Assembly: GCA_947642555.1 (NCBI GenBank)
Contig: CANRSX010000003.1
Coordinates: 1-64,000 of the forward strand
Origin: an uncultured Roseburia sp.
Lineage (GTDB): Bacteria; Bacillota; Clostridia; Lachnospirales; Lachnospiraceae
Length of the DNA: 64,000 nucleotides
Reading direction: 5' to 3'
Shown piece after piece: positions 41,377 to 48,890 of the stretch (within the stretch, counting starts at the first letter, position 1; the number at the start of each line of letters is the position of its first letter). The translations under genes were made by a program, and so were the position numbers. The notes beneath the pieces are model-generated. The model did no database searches and was not told the DNA's origin. It saw nothing but the letters and a program-made list of their open reading frames with translations.

Positions 41377-43487
41377 TAGAGGTATATAAGAATACTAACC
41401 GAAACTACCAAAGAAACGGAGATATAACGCTTACGCCCTTAAGCTGTATCTTTGAAATGGGGTTAGACGGCATAAGCCAGGTAGAACTAAGCCACGAATA
41501 CGACGACCTGGGGCGCTGGGAATACCTGGTAAATGACAATGTAATAGCCGCGCCGACACCCTACAGCGACAAACAGTTATTCAGAATATATAACAGGGTG
41601 AAGGGCGACGACGAAGTAACCGTATACGCAAGACATATTTACTATGACAATCTGACAAATGTACTTATAGATACACGACCAACGCTTAAGACCGGGCAGG
41701 AAGCCTTAAACATTATATTCAGCGGGACGAAGTTTAAAGGGCATAGCGATATAACGACGGTAAATACTGCTTATTATGTGCGTAAGAATATAGTAGCAGC
41801 GATCGCCGGGGACGACGAAAACAGCTTTATTAACCGCTGGGGCGGGGAAATGCTGTACGACAACTACGATATATACGTTATGCGGCAGTTAGGAGAGGAT
41901 AAAGGCGTAAGGGCAGAGTTCGGACACAACCTTACAGGGATTGAAGAAAACATAAGCACAGAAGAAACGATAACGCGAATTATCCCAGTAGCATATAACG
42001 GGTATACGCTGGAAGGTAGCAAGCCCTGGGTAGACAGTCCAAAGATCGGGGACTATGCGGAGATTAAAGCGGGCGTTATAGAGTTTTCAGAAATCAAGTT
42101 ACAAGAGGATTGCAGCCAGGACGAAAAAGGATATGCAAACCTTACGGAATTAAGGAAGGCACTTGTAAAAGCGTGTAATGACGAATTTAAAAAGGGAATC
42201 GACGAACCGACAGTAAATTATACCGTAAACATGGTAGAACTTGCTGAAACGGTAGAATATAGGGACTATAAGCAGTTAGAAAATGTGCGGATAGGGGATA
42301 CGATCACTTGTAAGCACAGAAAAATAAAGGTAGAAGCAAAGGCGCGTTGTATCCGCCTTAAGTGGAACTGTTTAACGAAAGAAAACGAAGAAGTAGAATT
42401 AGGGAACTTCTTACAAACTTACTTTGACAAGACAAGCAGCAGCATACAACAGGCGACGGCTTCCATAGAAGGGGCAAATAGCCAGGCTTTAGCGGCGAAA
42501 GAGATAGCCCAGGGAGCCGCAAAGGAAGCGACGGAAGGGGCGGTAGCAGCCCAGGAAGCGGCAAGGGCAGCCCAGGCAGCAGCCGGGACAGCAACCAGCC
42601 GGGCGGCGGAAGCTGGAAGATCAGCAGAAGAAGCGGCAAACCAGGTAGCATTAGCAGCAGCCCAGGCAAAGGAAGCAACCAGCAAGGCGGAGTTATCCGG
42701 GAAAGCGGCGGAAGCGGCGGCAGAAGAAAAGAAGGCAGCCGGGGAGTATGCAGCCCAGGCAGCGGCAAAGGCGAAAGAAGCTTTAGCGGCTAGTGAAGTG
42801 GCAACGACCCAGGCAACGGCAGCCGGGCAGCATGAAGCGGCAGCAGTTAGCCAGGCGAAGGCGGCAGTAATAGCAAAAGAAGCAGCAGAGAAGGCGAAGA
42901 CGGCAGCAGCCGCCGCCCAGGGCGCAGCGGAAACAGCGCAAGGGGAAGCAGAGAAGGCGAAGACGGCAGCAGTCGCCGCCCAGGAAAGGGCAGAAAGCGC
43001 CCAGGGCGTAGCGGAGACAGCAAAGGTAGCAGCGGAAGCGGCAGCCGGGACAGCGACAGAACAAGCCGGAATAGTGACTACAGCAAAAGAAGCAGCAGAG
43101 AAGGCGAAGACGGCAGCAGTCGCCGCCCAGGGCGCAGCAGAAGCGGCGCAAAGGGAAGCAGAGAAGGCGAAGACGGCAGCAGTCACAGCCCAGGAAAGCA
43201 CAGAAGCAGCAAAGACGAAAGCCCAGGAAGCAGCCCAGGCAGCGGCGGGAGATAAAACAGCCGCCCAGGAAGCGGCAGGGAAAGCCAGGGAAGCAGCCGG
43301 GACAGCAACGACCCAGGCAACGGCAGCAGCAGCGGCAGCAAAGACGGCGGCAGAAGGGGAAACAGGCGCGAAACACTATTATGAAATGACAAAAGAACTA
43401 TACGAAGACGCAAGCGTACAGGTGGGGCAGAGTAACGAAGCCTGGTTAGACTTGTCATATATAAATAATTGCTATTTATGCGAGTAA
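41373..43487 (+). CDS. Tail-associated protein (endopeptidase-tail/Tal N-domain) with Ala-rich coiled-coil stalk
   Basis: 704 residues. Residues 1-350 match the gp44/Tal-like tail hub (ISQVELSHEYDDLGRWEYLV, VYARHIYYDNLTN, RIIPVAYNGY). From about 355 to 675 the chain is a long alanine/Lys/Glu coiled-coil stalk built of repeats such as AAEKAKTAAVAAQ. The last 20 residues, NEAWLDLSYINNCYLCE, resemble the end of the next protein. No enzyme domain is obvious beyond the hub. Confidence 0.8.
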   Translation: MIEVYKNTNRNYQRNGDITLTPLSCIFEMGLDGISQVELSHEYDDLGRWEYLVNDNVIAAPTPYSDKQLFRIYNRVKGDDEVTVYARHIYYDNLTNVLIDTRPTLKTGQEALNIIFSGTKFKGHSDITTVNTAYYVRKNIVAAIAGDDENSFINRWGGEMLYDNYDIYVMRQLGEDKGVRAEFGHNLTGIEENISTEETITRIIPVAYNGYTLEGSKPWVDSPKIGDYAEIKAGVIEFSEIKLQEDCSQDEKGYANLTELRKALVKACNDEFKKGIDEPTVNYTVNMVELAETVEYRDYKQLENVRIGDTITCKHRKIKVEAKARCIRLKWNCLTKENEEVELGNFLQTYFDKTSSSIQQATASIEGANSQALAAKEIAQGAAKEATEGAVAAQEAARAAQAAAGTATSRAAEAGRSAEEAANQVALAAAQAKEATSKAELSGKAAEAAAEEKKAAGEYAAQAAAKAKEALAASEVATTQATAAGQHEAAAVSQAKAAVIAKEAAEKAKTAAAAAQGAAETAQGEAEKAKTAAVAAQERAESAQGVAETAKVAAEAAAGTATEQAGIVTTAKEAAEKAKTAAVAAQGAAEAAQREAEKAKTAAVTAQESTEAAKTKAQEAAQAAAGDKTAAQEAAGKAREAAGTATTQATAAAAAAKTAAEGETGAKHYYEMTKELYEDASVQVGQSNEAWLDLSYINNCYLCE
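42871..43200 (+). repeat. Long imperfect direct repeats in the coiled-coil stalk
   Basis: AGCAAAAGAAGCAGCAGAGA and about 40 further bases recur from 42872 and from 43082 with very few differences, 210 bp apart; shorter copies of the AAGGCGAAGACGGCAGCAG core lie at 42953 and 43163. This permits stalk length change by recombination. Confidence 0.7.
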
Positions 43488-43499
43488 GGACGGTGCAAA

Positions 43500-44201
43500 G
43501 TGGTAGTAGGTAGGCTTATATTTGACTTCGCCCGTCATAGCGTAGAAAAGACTATAAGGGTTAAACAATTCGACAGCGAAACGCGCAACCTGTTAATAGT
43601 GCTTCTGAATGACGGCGAACCTTACGAAATGCCGGAAGGGGCAATAGTAAGAATAGAGTGTAGGAAGTCGGACGGGGAAGAAATTTTAAACGACTGTACA
43701 TATGTTGAAAACCTTATTACGGCAGAGATTACGGAACAAATGACAGCCGCCCCAGGGTATGCGGAATGTGCTATTAGTGTATATGAAAAGGACAGCTATA
43801 TAGCTTCCTGGACGTTTAACATTAAAGTAGATACAGCGGTCATAGTGGGCGACAAAATAGAAAGCACAATAGAATATAAAGCGATTATCAACGCTTTGCA
43901 GGAAGTGGAGAAATCGAAAGACACAATAGAAGAAGCGACGGTTTTAGCTGCTACAGCTATGAGGACGGCAAACGATACCATAGGCATAGCGAACCAGGTA
44001 AAGGAAGAAGCGACGGCAGCGGCAGCAGCCAGCCAGGAAGCCGTAAAGGTGGCTACACAGGCAGCACAACAGGCGGAAAACTACAAGGAACTGATAGAAG
44101 ACATTTATAACAATATTGATAAGCTTAACGACTTCGCGGAAGAAGCATGGTTAGATAAATCATACTTAGGAAGCGGATACTTAAGCGAAATGAAAGAGTA
44201 G
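43500..44201 (+). CDS. BppU-like baseplate upper protein
   Basis: 233 residues from GTG 43500. The N-terminal 120 residues (DFARHSVEKTIRVKQFDSETRN, PEGAIVRIECRKSDGEEI) match the BppU N-domain found in Firmicutes siphoviruses, which anchors receptor-binding proteins. A helical stalk follows. The end EEAWLDKSYLGSGYLSEMKE shares a motif with the preceding protein. Confidence 0.8.
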   Translation: MVVGRLIFDFARHSVEKTIRVKQFDSETRNLLIVLLNDGEPYEMPEGAIVRIECRKSDGEEILNDCTYVENLITAEITEQMTAAPGYAECAISVYEKDSYIASWTFNIKVDTAVIVGDKIESTIEYKAIINALQEVEKSKDTIEEATVLAATAMRTANDTIGIANQVKEEATAAAAASQEAVKVATQAAQQAENYKELIEDIYNNIDKLNDFAEEAWLDKSYLGSGYLSEMKE

Positions 44202-44217
44202 AAAGGAAGGGCTAAAT

Positions 44218-44682
44218 ATGCGGAATATGCCTAAAGTGATCGGGACGGGAAAGGACATTTACAACCTGTTAGGAATGGTACAGGCTGGGAAACTGGCAGC
44301 AGGGGAGTTAAGGGAAGCAATACAGGGGATAGAGGAAGAAAAGTACATCTTTTCCCCCGTAATTGATATTTCAGAAGATAAAAGGTACGTGACGACTAAT
44401 TACCTGGCGGAAGCAAAAAAAGGCGCTAAAGTGCTGTGCGAAGGGAAGGTATATACGATCAAGAGCGTAGAACACATTACAGAAGAAGCGGCAGCAGCCG
44501 GAGAAGGAGAAACGGAAACAGAGCAGCGGGAAGACAAGAAGACGGTTATAGGAGTAAACGCCGATCTGAAAGAAGCAGCAGAAAAAGTAGGGATAGAAAA
44601 CCCGGTAAGCGTTTTAGAAAGAATCGGGATAACCCAGGAAGAATTAGACAGCATTAAAGGAGTGTTAGCGAAGTATGAGTAG
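44218..44682 (+). CDS. Hypothetical tail-tip protein (154 residues)
   Basis: Starts MRNMPKVIGTGKDIYNLLGM. Contains a Glu-rich linker (about 95-118) and ends in a helical domain NPVSVLERIGITQEELDSIK. It precedes and overlaps the DGR variable protein by eight bases, so it may be its chaperone or an adaptor to the baseplate; this is inferred from position. Confidence 0.55.
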   Translation: MRNMPKVIGTGKDIYNLLGMVQAGKLAAGELREAIQGIEEEKYIFSPVIDISEDKRYVTTNYLAEAKKGAKVLCEGKVYTIKSVEHITEEAAAAGEGETETEQREDKKTVIGVNADLKEAAEKVGIENPVSVLERIGITQEELDSIKGVLAKYE

Positions 44683-45772
44683 ATTTTTAAGTAATGATTT
44701 TATCAACAAAGACCCACGCGCGAAGCTGACGGTAGCGAAGCTTGCAAATATTGGCGATCTTGTAGCGCCTACGGCGGAGTATTTGACGGCTACAGGGCTT
44801 ACGGAACTTACGGTAACTGCCGGGTGCGTGATTACAATAGGCAGTACAGGCGTTTTTAAGACGGACGCGACAATACTTAGTACGGGCAACCTGGACGCGG
44901 GAAGCGTGTTTACAGTCGGAAAAGATTATTATGTATATATTTGTGATCCAGGAAGTGAAGACCTGGACGAAGTATACAAGATCAGCCTTAACAGCACATA
45001 CCCGGACGGCTACGACGCGGAAACCAGCCGGAAAATAGGCGGCTTCCATTACGGACGGGTAAGACAGGTAAGCAGTAAGCTTATACCGATCAATGCAGCC
45101 GGAGTAGAAAAGGGCAGCGGCTGGGAATCTAACGTAGTTTCCGGCATTGTACCGCGTTCAGTGTGGACGACTAAACACCGTCCAAAATGCAGCCCGGAGG
45201 GTATGGTATACGCTGGGGGTGGATTGTGGGTAGATATATACATAGCTTCCAGCAACGGCGTAGGCGGCGTAAAGTCTGCTTATGGAACTACGCCGCTTAC
45301 AGGCACAGAAGGACATAACAGCTATGATTTTATTGACCTGGGCTTAAAATCGGGTAAGCGGTTACTGTCTTATTCTGAATGGCAGCAGGCGGCTTATGGA
45401 AGCCCGCAGGGGGCAGACGGGAACAATACAAACGCCTGGGCTGCCACGTCCAATACTGCCAGGACGACGACGGGGAAAGTAGTTAATGCTGTATCCGCGA
45501 TCGGTTGCGTAGACTGTGTAGGGAATGTGTGGGAATGGCTGGACGAATTAAGCTACAGGTATGACGGTACACAGTCCTGGGGCTGGAAGGACGTATTAGG
45601 GGCAGGAAACGGACAGGCTTATACAGAAGGGACTTACGGGCTTGTTTGCCTTATCGCGGGCGGCAGCTGGAACTACGGCGTTTACGCTGGCTGCCGCGCG
45701 GTGCACTGTCTCAACTACCCCTGGGGCGTCGGCGCGGGTCTCGGGGCGCGGTTCGGCTGTGACTCTCTGTGA
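44675..45772 (+). CDS. DGR variable protein: FGE/C-type-lectin-fold receptor-binding protein
   Basis: 365 residues. The N-terminal 150 residues are beta-rich with no family named. From about 215 the formylglycine-generating-enzyme/C-type lectin fold is clear: GHNSYDFIDLGL, RLLSYSEWQQAAYGSPQG, CVDCVGNVWEWLDEL. The last 40 residues (326-363) are the variable repeat, LIAGGSWNYGVYAGCRAV through ARFGCD. DGR target proteins place mutable residues on this fold's ligand face. It is probably the tail receptor-binding protein, so variation would alter host range. The protein ends two codons after VR. Confidence 0.92.
   Translation: MSRFLSNDFINKDPRAKLTVAKLANIGDLVAPTAEYLTATGLTELTVTAGCVITIGSTGVFKTDATILSTGNLDAGSVFTVGKDYYVYICDPGSEDLDEVYKISLNSTYPDGYDAETSRKIGGFHYGRVRQVSSKLIPINAAGVEKGSGWESNVVSGIVPRSVWTTKHRPKCSPEGMVYAGGGLWVDIYIASSNGVGGVKSAYGTTPLTGTEGHNSYDFIDLGLKSGKRLLSYSEWQQAAYGSPQGADGNNTNAWAATSNTARTTTGKVVNAVSAIGCVDCVGNVWEWLDELSYRYDGTQSWGWKDVLGAGNGQAYTEGTYGLVCLIAGGSWNYGVYAGCRAVHCLNYPWGVGAGLGARFGCDSL
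45648..45764 (+). repeat. DGR variable repeat (VR)
   Basis: 117 bp matching TR at 46269-46385 with offset 621. Differences are at 45666, 45674, 45704, 45710, 45711, 45725, 45726, 45731, 45732, 45737 and 45740; at every one TR has adenine. The 3' part (45741-45764, TCGGGGCGCGG onward) is identical and almost free of adenine, as for an initiation-of-mutagenic-homing sequence. Confidence 0.97.
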
Positions 45773-45781
45773 TCTGTCTTA

Positions 45782-45801
45782 GTGCGGGCGGAAGCCCGCA
45801 C
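45782..45801 (+). other. DGR target hairpin downstream of VR
   Basis: GTGCGGGC (45782-45789), loop GGAA, GCCCGCAC (45794-45801): a perfect 8-bp stem with 4-nt loop, 17 bp after VR. In the Bordetella phage DGR a hairpin of the same stem and loop size close behind VR promotes retrohoming. No T tract follows, so it is not a terminator. Confidence 0.8.
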
Positions 45802-45819
45802 ACGCGAAAAATTTATAAA

Positions 45820-45838
45820 ATTTCCAGGATATAGGAAA
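45820..45838 (-). promoter_or_regulatory. 19-bp operator-like element, DGR copy
   Basis: Exact reverse complement of 15431-15449 in the lysogeny region. It lies 14 bp before the presumed -35 of the avd promoter (TATAAT at 45876), nearly the same geometry as at 15431. Confidence 0.65.
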
Positions 45839-45852
45839 CAATGAGGGAAAGC

Positions 45853-45881
45853 GGTACAAATAAAAAAGCTTATGATATAAT
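45853..45881 (+). promoter_or_regulatory. Promoter for avd-TR-RT
   Basis: Extended -10 TGATATAAT with TATAAT at 45876-45881, and a poor -35 GGTACA at 45853-45858 (17-bp spacer). It would give the DGR accessory genes and template RNA their own transcript. Confidence 0.55.
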
Positions 45882-45906
45882 CGCCAAACAGGAAGAAGGC
45901 GATTAT

Positions 45907-46245
45907 ATGAAAAGCAATTTGGAAATACAGGAAAAGCTATACGATTTTATAAAGTATATTTACCCGGTGCTAAGGCAGTATCCCAAAAGTGAAAAGTTTT
46001 CACTTCAAAAGGATACGAAAAATTGTATCATGGATATTTTGCGGTACATCATTAGAGCCGGGAAAAGCACTACGAAGAAAAAACTTTTATACGACGCGGA
46101 CGTAGAATTAGTTGTATTGCGGTATTATATCAGAATTGCATACGACCAGCAGTACATAAACGGGCATACATACGGTGTAGCCGCAAAGAAGATAACGGAA
46201 ATAGGAAGAATGTTAGGCGGCTTCATTAAATCGGTACAAAGTTAA
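45907..46245 (+). CDS. avd: DGR accessory variability determinant (Avd-like)
   Basis: 112 residues from ATG 45907, behind GGAAGAAGG; an ATG at 45841 would lie upstream of the promoter -10. All-helical and basic (IQEKLYDFIKYIYPVLRQYPKSEKFSLQ, YYIRIAYDQQYINGHTYG, ITEIGRMLGGFIKS), the four-helix bundle of Avd, which pentamerises and binds RT and template RNA. Its location between VP and TR is canonical. Confidence 0.9.
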   Translation: MKSNLEIQEKLYDFIKYIYPVLRQYPKSEKFSLQKDTKNCIMDILRYIIRAGKSTTKKKLLYDADVELVVLRYYIRIAYDQQYINGHTYGVAAKKITEIGRMLGGFIKSVQS

Positions 46246-46542
46246 TCATATGGGCTATATGTTGCTTCGCCTTATCGCGGGCGGCAACTGGAACAACGGC
46301 GTTTACGCTGGCTGCCGCGCGGTGAACTGTAACAACTACCCCTGGAACGTCAACGCGAGTATCGGGGCGCGGTTCGGCTGTGACTTATGGACTTTCAGAC
46401 TTAGCAAGCTACGGCTTACTAGCAAGGACTATTTTCATATAGTCAGAACGTATAGCCCGTCTGGGGACTTACCCGGCAAATATAAAAAAGGACACTTCCA
46501 CTTAGTAGCGCTGGCGAAGGGTGGAAGCGGGAACGGCGGAAG
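46246..46542 (+). ncRNA. DGR template RNA region
   Basis: Non-coding stretch between avd and RT that contains TR and about 157 nt of spacer. The spacer can fold: CTTCCAC (46495-46501) pairs with GTGGAAG (46521-46527), and AAGC/GCTT lies near 46410. In studied DGRs the RNA from avd's end through the spacer templates mutagenic cDNA synthesis. Confidence 0.8.
46269..46385 (+). repeat. DGR template repeat (TR)
   Basis: 117 bp with 22 adenines, of which 11 have changed in VR; none of the other 95 bases differ. The implied peptide has AAC codons at eight places where VR is free to vary (for example GGNWNNG and VNCNNYPWNVNAS), the usual design of a TR: AAC can mutate to 15 residues but not to stop. 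Confidence 0.97.
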
Positions 46543-47601
46543 ATGAAAAGAAGCAGTATAGGAATACAGGATATAGCAACTTTTGAAAATGCGGAAGACG
46601 CATACAGGAAGGCGCGAAGGTGCAAAAGATACAGGGAAGAAGTCTTAAGGTTTACGGAAAATAAAGAAGCGGAATTGTGCGACATTGTACAGGAACTTTT
46701 GACGGGGACATACAGGCAGGGGGAAGCCCGGCGCTTTGTAGTCTATGAGCCGAAAAAGCGGGATATATACGCGCTGCCTTTCCGGGACAGGGTAGTACAG
46801 CACATGATTAACACAAAGATAGAACCAATAATAGAAAAGCGGTTTTATTTTCACAGTTACGCTTGCAGAAAAAATAAAGGTATGCACAAGGCGGCAGCTT
46901 ACGCCCAGGAGTGCATAAGAAACCGATCTTTTGAAGGCTGCCAGGTGTACGCGCTGAAAGCAGACATACATAAGTATTTTAACAGCGTAGACCATGAGAT
47001 ACTAAAGCAGCTTCTTACAAGGATATTTAAGGACAGGCAGTTAATAGCGCTGCTTTTCTATATCATAGACAGCTACGGCGAAGACGGTAAGGGAATACCA
47101 GTAGGAAACCTTCTTAGTCAGCTTTTTGCAAACCTGGTATTAAATGAGTTAGACACATTCGTAAAAAACGAATTAAAGGTAGAGGACTACCCGCGATATA
47201 TGGACGATTTTGTAGTTATCCATAATGACCGGGAATACTTAAAAGAAGTTTTACAAAAGATAGACGCTTTTATAGGGGAAAGGCTGAAACTTTCCTTAAA
47301 TCCGAAGACCACTATTATAAATACAAAGAACGGCTTAGACTTTTGCGGTTATCGTATTTATAAGGACTATCGGAAGATACGGAAGCGCAGCCCTAAGCAT
47401 ATGAAAGCCGCAATAAAGGCTTATAGGCATGGGAAAATAACAAAAGATAAATTGCTATTGTCTTACAAAAGCTGGGAAGGACACGCGGGACACGCCGATA
47501 CTTTCCGATTGCGGCAGAAGATGAAAGGACAAATAGAAGCGGCGATAAGAGAAAAGGAGTTAATAGAAAATGGCAAAAGGTATAATAAGCCGGATAATTA
47601 A
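46543..47601 (+). CDS. DGR reverse transcriptase
   Basis: 352 residues. RT motifs: YALKADIHKYFNSVDH (catalytic D141), GIPVGNLLSQLFANL (185-199), in which group II intron QGxxxSP is replaced by the DGR-type GxxxSQ, and the active site YMDDFVV (D221, D222). No maturase or endonuclease domain follows, as usual for DGR RTs. Together with Avd it makes adenine-mutagenised cDNA of TR. Confidence 0.96.
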   Translation: MKRSSIGIQDIATFENAEDAYRKARRCKRYREEVLRFTENKEAELCDIVQELLTGTYRQGEARRFVVYEPKKRDIYALPFRDRVVQHMINTKIEPIIEKRFYFHSYACRKNKGMHKAAAYAQECIRNRSFEGCQVYALKADIHKYFNSVDHEILKQLLTRIFKDRQLIALLFYIIDSYGEDGKGIPVGNLLSQLFANLVLNELDTFVKNELKVEDYPRYMDDFVVIHNDREYLKEVLQKIDAFIGERLKLSLNPKTTIINTKNGLDFCGYRIYKDYRKIRKRSPKHMKAAIKAYRHGKITKDKLLLSYKSWEGHAGHADTFRLRQKMKGQIEAAIREKELIENGKRYNKPDN

Positions 47602-47845
47602 CAAGATCAGACACAGGAAGGAAGAAGGAACACACAGCGAAGCAGCCGTAGAAGTAGCGCGGTATGATCTTGACGTAGTGGAAGTACAAAATAGCATTAT
47701 TTCAGACCTGGCAGAAGTTAATAGGATGCTGCTGGAAGAACTGGAAAACTACAGGGCTATAGAAGACGAAGACAGGCATTTACTAATGATGATCGAAGAC
47801 GTAGAAGAAGGAAAGGAAGATTTAAAACGGCTGTTAGAGCCGTAG
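47570..47845 (+). CDS. Hypothetical phage protein (91 residues)
   Basis: Start overlaps the RT gene by 32 bp, behind AAAAGGAG. Helical, acidic C-terminus (EVNRMLLEELENYRAIEDED, MIEDVEEGKEDL). No family recognised; it begins the lysis side. Confidence 0.55.
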   Translation: MAKGIISRIINKIRHRKEEGTHSEAAVEVARYDLDVVEVQNSIISDLAEVNRMLLEELENYRAIEDEDRHLLMMIEDVEEGKEDLKRLLEP

Positions 47846-47863
47846 GGAAGGAGTTAGTAAAGC

Positions 47864-48103
47864 TTGAGTAGTGAATTTTGGATAGGCTTACTTATTCAGT
47901 TGATTGTGTACGGGGTGTCGATCGGTGTAATTTATGGGACGGTAAAGACCAGGCTTAATTATATCGAAGATAAATTAGACAAGCACAACAACGTAGTAGA
48001 ACGGGTGTATAAGCTGGAAACAGACCAGGAAGTATTACAGGAACGGCAGAAGGTAGCGAACCATAGAATAGACGACCTGGAAGAAGCGGCAGCGAAGGCA
48101 TGA
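47864..48103 (+). CDS. XhlA/holin-associated membrane protein (79 residues)
   Basis: TTG start behind GGAAGGAG. One membrane helix (WIGLLIQLIVYGVSIGVIY) and a coiled coil (LNYIEDKLDKHNNVVERVYKLE). This is like XhlA/Bhl-type accessory holins. Overlaps the next gene by four bases. Confidence 0.65.
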   Translation: MSSEFWIGLLIQLIVYGVSIGVIYGTVKTRLNYIEDKLDKHNNVVERVYKLETDQEVLQERQKVANHRIDDLEEAAAKA

Positions 48104-48456
48104 GACGGAAAAAGACAGAATTTAAGAAGAAAGTAGTAATACGGACTGGCTTAATATTTGTGATCGCCTGTTTAGTCGCCCTGTTTTTTTCCTGGCATGA
48201 AAAGCCTACAGAAGTATTTACTTACATTATCCCGGCTTCCGGGGGTATCTTCGGGGCGGCTGTAATTTGGTATCTGAAAGCGGTACAGCTTGAAAACGGT
48301 ATCAAAATACAATTAGGAATGATAAGAAAGCTTATCGACCTGGGAGAAGAAAACCAGGCGGAAGAAATCAAGGAAAGAACCATACAAAAGATGAAGGATA
48401 GGACAGAAGCACTTATAGACGAAGCGTTAGAAGCGACAGACATACAGAACTTTTAG
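48100..48456 (+). CDS. Two-helix membrane protein, possible holin component
   Basis: 118 residues: two membrane helices (TGLIFVIACLVALFF and SGGIFGAAVIWYLKA) and a charged C-terminal helix. Position in the lysis cassette suggests a holin-related role. Confidence 0.55.
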   Translation: MRRKKTEFKKKVVIRTGLIFVIACLVALFFSWHEKPTEVFTYIIPASGGIFGAAVIWYLKAVQLENGIKIQLGMIRKLIDLGEENQAEEIKERTIQKMKDRTEALIDEALEATDIQNF

Positions 48457-48468
48457 AGGTGCTTAAGT

Positions 48469-48885
48469 ATGGAAATTTTACAGAAACTTATTGAAAACTG
48501 GCTTATTTTTGTGATCGCGTTTATCCTGGTATTGCTTACGGTATATGCGATCTTACGTTTTTTGAAGCTTACGCCGAAGCAGCAGCTAAACAAGGTAAGG
48601 ACTGCTTTACTTTACATGGTGACGGAAGCGGAAAAGGAGTTAAAAAGCAAGACAGGGCGCGTAAAGCGTTCTATGGTGTGGGAATGGCTGGTTGAGCGCT
48701 TCCCGATCATAACTTTGTTTATCACAGAAGAAAAGTACGACGAACTGTTAGACCAGGCTTTAGCAGAGTTTAAGAAAATGCTGGAAAATAACGAAAGCCT
48801 GTACGACTATGTACACAATACGCTTACAGTCTCGGAAACAGACACAGCAGAAGACATTATAAGGAAAAGTGTAGAAGGGGCGTAA
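48469..48885 (+). CDS. Phage holin, LLH-like
   Basis: 138 residues with one N-terminal helix (WLIFVIAFILVLLTVYAIL) followed by VRTALLYMVTEAEKELKSKTGRVKRS and VWEWLVERFP, the pattern of the LLH holin family. Directly before the endolysin gene. Confidence 0.75.
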   Translation: MEILQKLIENWLIFVIAFILVLLTVYAILRFLKLTPKQQLNKVRTALLYMVTEAEKELKSKTGRVKRSMVWEWLVERFPIITLFITEEKYDELLDQALAEFKKMLENNESLYDYVHNTLTVSETDTAEDIIRKSVEGA

Positions 48886-48890
48886 GGCGT

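Noticed and set aside
42358-43376. Long reverse-strand open frames opposite the Ala-rich stalk
   Set aside because: They arise because GC-rich GCA/GCG alanine repeats lack stops in other frames; products are low-complexity Leu/Pro/Cys strings without ribosome sites.
45782-45801. Terminator after the variable protein gene
   Set aside because: No T tract; position and loop fit a DGR target hairpin better.
46250-46546. 98-codon open frame through TR as a protein gene
   Set aside because: It has no good ribosome site, its core is the DGR template, and its tail is of random composition. Annotated as template RNA instead.
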